This document shows, in pieces, positions 59,333-64,000 of a stretch of DNA of 64,000 nt. Made by a program: the position numbers and the translations under genes. Numbering within the stretch: position 1 is the stretch's first letter; the number at the start of each line of letters is the position of its first letter. This stretch comes from Entonaema liquescens. Lineage: Eukaryota > Ascomycota > Sordariomycetes > Xylariales > Xylariaceae. Location of the stretch: contig CADCSX010000023.1 in assembly GCA_902805475.1 (NCBI GenBank), positions 1,240,001-1,304,000 of the forward strand. The letters are read 5' to 3'. The notes under the pieces are model-generated. The model had not been told where the DNA came from, searched no databases, and saw only the letters and a program-made list of their open reading frames with translations.

Positions 59333-60931
59333 ATGGCTAAAGGTATAGCATCTTTTTACATTTGCGCTCGATGTGCTCATTCATTGCTTGCTCGAAGCAC
59401 ACAGATTCCTGCGATACAACAATGGAAAAGATACACAACCAAGCCTTCCCGTTCGTCTACCGACAGCGTTTCTAGTCATCAATCTAACGATACAATCGAT
59501 GAATGCACTAAACATGAGCCGGGTCCGATGACCCGTCGTCTTCAAGAGGCCACGGAAGAAGCTTTGCTCACAGGAGGAAGGGCTGGTCGAAGATCAATAG
59601 AACATGCCGGCTTTTCGGACGAATTAAAAGAGCGGCTTCTCGCGAAAGTTAAAGATGCCGAATTTCGATCCGAAAATGCCGCCGCTTTTGCCGAAGCAGG
59701 TATGCCATCGGCTGCTGGCGTGGGTACCCGTTTGGCGGCGACGAGTCAGCCATGGACGGGTACCGAAACCACTGAAGATGCTGTTTTGCGGATGCTCGAT
59801 GACGCGCATAAACCATTGAAAAAAGATTTGAGGGGTCGTCCGAAAATACCAGATCTCCAGCCGATTGACATGCGCATTGGGCAAGAACCGAAGATGAAGG
59901 CCGGGCACAGGGTCGTCAATGCTAGGGATAAGGCCTCTGTATATACAGGCATGGGTATGAAACAGCTACAAGAGGGCCTCAGCGAGGAAGAGAGGGAGAC
60001 AATGAGAAAAGAGTTCCGCGAGCGCTTCAAACCTGCAGCCCGGGCACTGCCAAATTCCTTGACAGGACTAGCTTCGCTAGCTAACGAGAGGATTGAAGAC
60101 GCTATCGCAAGAGGGCAGTTTAAGAACATCCCGAGGGGCAAGGGAATTGAACGAGATACGAGAAGCGACAATCCATTTATAGATACGACCGAGTACATTA
60201 TGAACAAGATGATTAAGCGTCAAGAAATAGTACCACCGTGGATTGAGAAGCAGCAGGAACTAGCGAAAGCCGCGCACGTGTTCCGGGCCCGGCTGCGAAA
60301 TGACTGGAGACGTCACGCTTCTCGGATGATTGCAAGTAAGGGTGGTTCACTTGAAGATCAGATAAATCGGGCAAGACGATACGCGAAAGCAGAAGAGCTA
60401 CATAACCCACGCAAGCGCCACGTCGACCAGATAGCAGTACCTACAAATTCGACTGACGACCCGGTCATGGCCAAAATGCGGCAGCAAGCGCCCCTAGAAA
60501 CGAATTCCGAACCGGCGCCGAAGACTGATGTTGATGCGGCGACAGCTCAGGAGACTCCATTGCCACCTTTCCGAGATCCCGATTGGCTAGCTATGGAACA
60601 GTCTTACATGGACCTCTCCATTCGCCACCTAAACACCCTTACACGATCGTATAACTTGATGGCGCCTGAACTTGCTAAGAAGCCGTATTTCTCACTCGAA
60701 CGAGAGTTGAATAACTGCTACGCGGACGCTGCGCCGGAACTTGCAAACGCAATAAAGGACAAGGCCAGTAGCCCCGTGAAACCCTTATCAGACGGAGTTG
60801 GAAATACTCCCAGTAGCATATTTGATCATTTTGGAAAAGGCGGTCATAGTGCAAAAGTATACGATTCGAAGACACCTTATTACGGATTCAAGGAGATGTG
60901 GCGAGATCTCTGGAATCGTCAACCTACCTAG
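59333..60931 (+). CDS. DnaJ homologue subfamily C member 28-like protein (DUF1992), probably mitochondrial
   Basis: Single-exon gene, 532 aa. The start is the ATG at 59333; two in-frame codons upstream lack an ATG. The N-terminus (FYICARCAHSLLARS, then QQWKRYTT) looks like a mitochondrial targeting sequence. The conserved DUF1992 block lies at about 253-325: IEDAIARGQFKNIPRGKG, then NPFIDTTEYIMNKMIKRQEI, PPWIEKQQEL and FRARLRNDWRRHA. The C-terminal part holds LNTLTRSYNLMAPELAKKPYFSL and ends near YYGFKEMWRDLW. No J domain (no HPD) is visible, as in many fungal members. Function unknown; members are named for similarity to DNAJC28. Confidence 0.92.
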   Translation: MAKGIASFYICARCAHSLLARSTQIPAIQQWKRYTTKPSRSSTDSVSSHQSNDTIDECTKHEPGPMTRRLQEATEEALLTGGRAGRRSIEHAGFSDELKERLLAKVKDAEFRSENAAAFAEAGMPSAAGVGTRLAATSQPWTGTETTEDAVLRMLDDAHKPLKKDLRGRPKIPDLQPIDMRIGQEPKMKAGHRVVNARDKASVYTGMGMKQLQEGLSEEERETMRKEFRERFKPAARALPNSLTGLASLANERIEDAIARGQFKNIPRGKGIERDTRSDNPFIDTTEYIMNKMIKRQEIVPPWIEKQQELAKAAHVFRARLRNDWRRHASRMIASKGGSLEDQINRARRYAKAEELHNPRKRHVDQIAVPTNSTDDPVMAKMRQQAPLETNSEPAPKTDVDAATAQETPLPPFRDPDWLAMEQSYMDLSIRHLNTLTRSYNLMAPELAKKPYFSLERELNNCYADAAPELANAIKDKASSPVKPLSDGVGNTPSSIFDHFGKGGHSAKVYDSKTPYYGFKEMWRDLWNRQPT

Positions 60932-61936
60932 GATACCTATCTACCTAAAGCAGTTGGAAATACCACCTACCCCTTCACAGCATTATGTACCTGAATGTAA
61001 TAACCAGACTTTCAACTCCAGAAGAACAGTCGTAGCTTTGGAACTACAGTAAGATACGCCTAGCTACCTGGCCTACACGCGTTTCCGAAATGCACTAACA
61101 CGGTTTCGCTGTACCCCGGATTATGTGTGATACGTCCAAACGCGGAGGCTAGGTTCATTACTAAAGCCCCTGTCCCATCAGGAACCGAACAAAAACGATT
61201 TACTGGTAGAACTCTAATTGGATGTTGTAAATTTGAATAATCCAAAGCCCGTTGTTGTTTCATATTTACATATTCTCCCTTATCCGGACCAAAGGGAATT
61301 TGATATTGCTCGGGCCGAGCCTAGCTCATCAGGAACGGGCCAACGGCGTCAAGGTGTCGTCATAGTCAGCAACTCGCATTATATAGGTGTTTGAATCTAA
61401 CGTCAAAATTAAGTATCCAGGACGTCAAAGAGGGTAAAAGAAAAACAACGAAAAAGACGTATTTTGCGTCTAGATTTTAATTCGAACGGTTTTTTCGAAA
61501 TTCATATCGTCTACATCACCTGTTCTATCACCTTGAAGAAGAAAGAGAGCTTCCGTAGTGGCACCATTTAAAACTTATGGGCCTCGGTTTCGGCGGGCGT
61601 TCGGCGTTCTCCATTTTCCCCAAGCTTCAAAAATTGCTACTTACATACGAGTCGCGAACTTCGAACCCTTAGATCATTATAGTGAAATTTCCCCAGACTC
61701 TCCACTCTCCTCTCCGCTCCTCATTTCTTTTCTCGATTGACCCTCTTTCTTAATTCTCTAACCTGTCCTTTTTTTTTCTCTTCTAATCCTCTCTTCTGCT
61801 CTCTCTCAATTCCGTAGCCAATTGTGCTGTTGTGCTTGTATCAGTAGAGAATCACTTGTGTGCCCCTCGTCGCCTCTATTGCTTGCCCCTCCACGTCGCA
61901 TTTTAGCGGGAGCTTTCAAGCTCGAACAGAGACAAC
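60932..61936 (+). promoter_or_regulatory. Intergenic region with pyrimidine-rich ACH1 promoter
   Basis: No gene. The stretch 61690-61815 is almost entirely C and T on the plus strand, as is common just upstream of strongly expressed fungal genes. A TAGGTA/TACCTA patch is at 60926-60947. Confidence 0.5.
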
Positions 61937-63701
61937 ATGGCTTCGCCAGTAGCGTCTGCAGCTTTGAAAGCTCGAGTAAGTCGGCCTTCTATGCTAAAGA
62001 AGCTATGTCGACCTCAAGACTTGCTACACCATTTCCCTAATGGTGCCTATATTGGCTGGTCGGGTTTCACCGGCGTAGGCTACCCCAAGTATGTAGCTTA
62101 TTATCCTCCTTTTCCCCTTGCAAGTTCATCTGGCTAAACTCCATTTGCAGGAAAATGCCCACGTACTTAGCGGACCACGTCGAGCAGAACAATCTCCAGG
62201 GCCAACTCCGATACACATTATTCGTTGGCGCGTCTTCAGGGGCTGAAACGGAGAACCGATGGGCTGCACTCGACATGATTGAGAGACGTAGTCCTCATCA
62301 AGTCGGCAAGGCCATTGCAAAGGGTATTAACGAGGGAAGGATTAAGTTCTTTGATAAGCATTTATCTATGTTTCCCGTAGACCTGGTATATGTAAGTGAG
62401 AGCATAGATTCAAATCAATTGGCCTCTTAAGTATATCTGTATCTAACATTACTAGGGATTTTACACCAAGGATAGGCCGAACAACAAGTTAGATGTGGTG
62501 GTGGTTGAAGCTTCGGAGATCAAGGAAGATGGAAGCATCGTCCCTGGCGCATCGGTCGGCGCAACACCAGAACTTATTCAGCTTGCAGACAAGGTGAGCA
62601 GTTAGACCAGCTGATTCAAAAGAAGGGTATTGACCAAGATTCGTAATACCAGATTATCATCGAAGTCAACACGGCTATTCCCAGCTTCGACGGACTTCAC
62701 GACATCACAATGACTGATTTGCCCCCAGACGAAAGCCTTACTTAATTATGGGCGTTGAAGACCGCATTGGATCCACCTCTATTCCCATCGACCCTGAGAA
62801 GGTTGTCGGTATAATCGAGTCCGACTACCAAGACCAAACGACACATAACACGCCCGCAGATGAGAACTCTCGCGCGATCGCTAACCACCTGATCGAATTT
62901 TTCGAGCACGAAGTTCAACATGGTCGCATGCCCAAGTCTCTTCTCCCCCTGCAATCTGGTATCGGCAACATCGCGAACGCTGTCATTGGTGGTCTCAGCG
63001 AGTCCAACTTCTGGAACCTGAAAGTGTGGACTGAGGTCATCCAAGATACCTTCCTCGATCTATTTGACTCTGGCCGTCTCGATTTTGCTACTGCAACCTC
63101 AGTCCGCTTCTCCCCTGAGGGCTTCAAGCGCTTCTACGACAACTGGGAGGCGTACCGCAACAAGCTACTCCTACGTTCCCAACAAGTTTCTAACTCTCCC
63201 GAGATTATCCGCCGGTTAGGTGTTATTGGCATGAACACCCCCGTTGAGGTTGATATCTACGCCCACGCTAACAGCACGAACGTCATGGGAAGCCGAATGC
63301 TCAACGGCCTAGGCGGGTCTGCTGACTTCTTGCGCTCATCGAAGTACAGTATCATGCACACGCCGTCGACACGACCATCCAAGACAGATCCAATTGGTGT
63401 CAGCTGTATTGTGCCCATGTGCACACACGTGGACCAGACCGAGCATGACTTAGACGTCGTAGTGACGGAAACGGGTCTTGCCGATGTGCGAGGCCTGAGC
63501 CCCCGCGAGCGCGCACGCGTCATCATCGACAAGTGCTCCCACGAAGATTACCGCCCCATCCTCAAGGACTACTTCGAGAAGGCCGAGTTCGAATGCCTCA
63601 AGAAGGGCTGGGGCCACGAACCGCACCTCCTTTTCAACAGCTTCGACATGCACAAAGCATTATTAGAGGAAGGTAGTATGCGGAAGATCAAGAAATGGTA
63701 A
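61937..63701 (+). CDS. ACH1: Acetyl-CoA hydrolase / CoA-transferase, with one apparent single-base deletion
   Basis: Mitochondrial enzyme that moves CoA between succinyl-CoA/acetyl-CoA and acetate (Ach1 family). Exons 61937-62088, 62151-62391, 62456-62593 and 62653-63701. Conserved parts: GAYIGWSGFTGVGYPK-KMP, SSGAETENRWA, FDKHLSMFPVDL, GFYTKDRPNNKLDVVVVEAS, VGATPELIQLADK-IIIEVN, then YLIMGVEDRIGSTSIPID, SGIGNIANAVIGGL, GFKRFYDNW, ECLKKGWGHEPHLLF. The frame breaks after DITMTDLPP at the C5 run 62722-62726. Adding one base restores RKPYLIMGVEDR and brings the total to 526 aa, the length of yeast Ach1. No intron can explain the break. In such a conserved metabolic gene a homopolymer error is more likely than a true mutation. 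The C-terminus is complete. Confidence 0.93.
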
Positions 63702-64000
63702 AAAGGACAGGTTTTAGACGCATATAAGAAAAGGTCATGAGTGAAGAGATGGATGTATTTTGGGATTGTATACTGGGATTTCATACTCTACAGGCTTCTC
63801 AATTTTGACACAAGTATATACGCGATTCTGTTCGCCGTTAGGGCTTACGTTGCCACTTCCTAGGGCCATGCGTTTACCTTGGAGGAAGACGTATGGAACT
63901 CTATTGTGTATAGATGTAGAAGTTTCTAACGTCCATGTTGGCTTGGACTTTGGATACATTAATAAAACAATAAGTCATAACTACCGATTCTCTATCTGAT
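63702..64000. other. 3' flank of ACH1
   Basis: Non-coding; presumably the ACH1 3' UTR and terminator region. Nothing else seen up to the window edge. Confidence 0.5.

Overview
The window is nuclear DNA of a filamentous ascomycete (Pezizomycotina, most likely a sordariomycete). This rests on short introns of about 40-130 nt with GTAAGT/GTATGT donors and CTAAC/CTGAC branch sites, a class II hydrophobin, a DUF3433 membrane protein, a fungal rhodopsin-domain 7-TM protein, a BBE-type oxidase and a POT/PTR2 transporter. Two stwintrons (nested spliceosomal twin introns), known mainly from such fungi, fit this. No rRNA, tRNA, CRISPR or complete transposon was found.

Layout. 4.0-9.4 kb: kinesin (+). 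10.5-12.4 kb: flavin monooxygenase (+) with an in-frame TGA. 12.9-13.3 kb: class II hydrophobin (-). 15.9-18.4 kb: 12-TM MFS transporter (-), eleven exons, two junctions that keep frame only as stwintrons. 21.0 kb: possible 31-aa secreted peptide gene followed by a near-perfect hairpin. 21.6-22.5 kb: unknown coiled-coil protein (-). 23.2-25.3 kb: RPS23 (+) converging on COQ2 (-). 26.3-30.3 kb: JmjC/zf-4CXXC_R1/AT-hook protein (+). 32.7-34.1 kb: rhodopsin-domain membrane protein (-). 36.2-38.4 kb: secreted FAD oxidase (+). 39.3-41.4 kb: unusual protein with 12 N-terminal zinc-cluster cysteines (+). 43.3-47.0 kb: DUF3433 protein (+). 47.3-48.5 kb: NmrA-like reductase (-). 50.5-53.7 kb: His/Cys-repeat, probably GPI-anchored protein followed by a ZIP zinc transporter (+,+). 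56.5-58.7 kb: peptide transporter (+). 59.3-60.9 kb: DnaJ-C28-like DUF1992 protein (+). 61.9-63.7 kb: acetyl-CoA hydrolase ACH1 (+).

The most interesting locus is the zinc pair at 50.5-53.7 kb. The small secreted protein carries three copies of a Cys-X8-Cys His-rich motif, and the extracellular N-terminus of the neighbouring ZIP transporter carries three more with the same spacing. In four of the six copies an intron interrupts the motif at the same residue (Cys+7) and the same phase (2). This points to exon-level spread of one metal-binding module between a cell-surface scavenger and its transporter. It is a possible analogue, with unrelated sequence, of the Pra1-Zrt1 and Aspf2-ZrfC partnerships.

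Some genes do not read through as given: a TGA in the monooxygenase, a single-base deficit in ACH1 within a C5 run, a probable one at the start of the peptide transporter, and an unresolved frame change in the DUF3433 gene. Several are at homopolymers and may be assembly errors. Large intergenic stretches are AT-rich with scattered TAGGTA/TACCTA tracts and no supportable genes.
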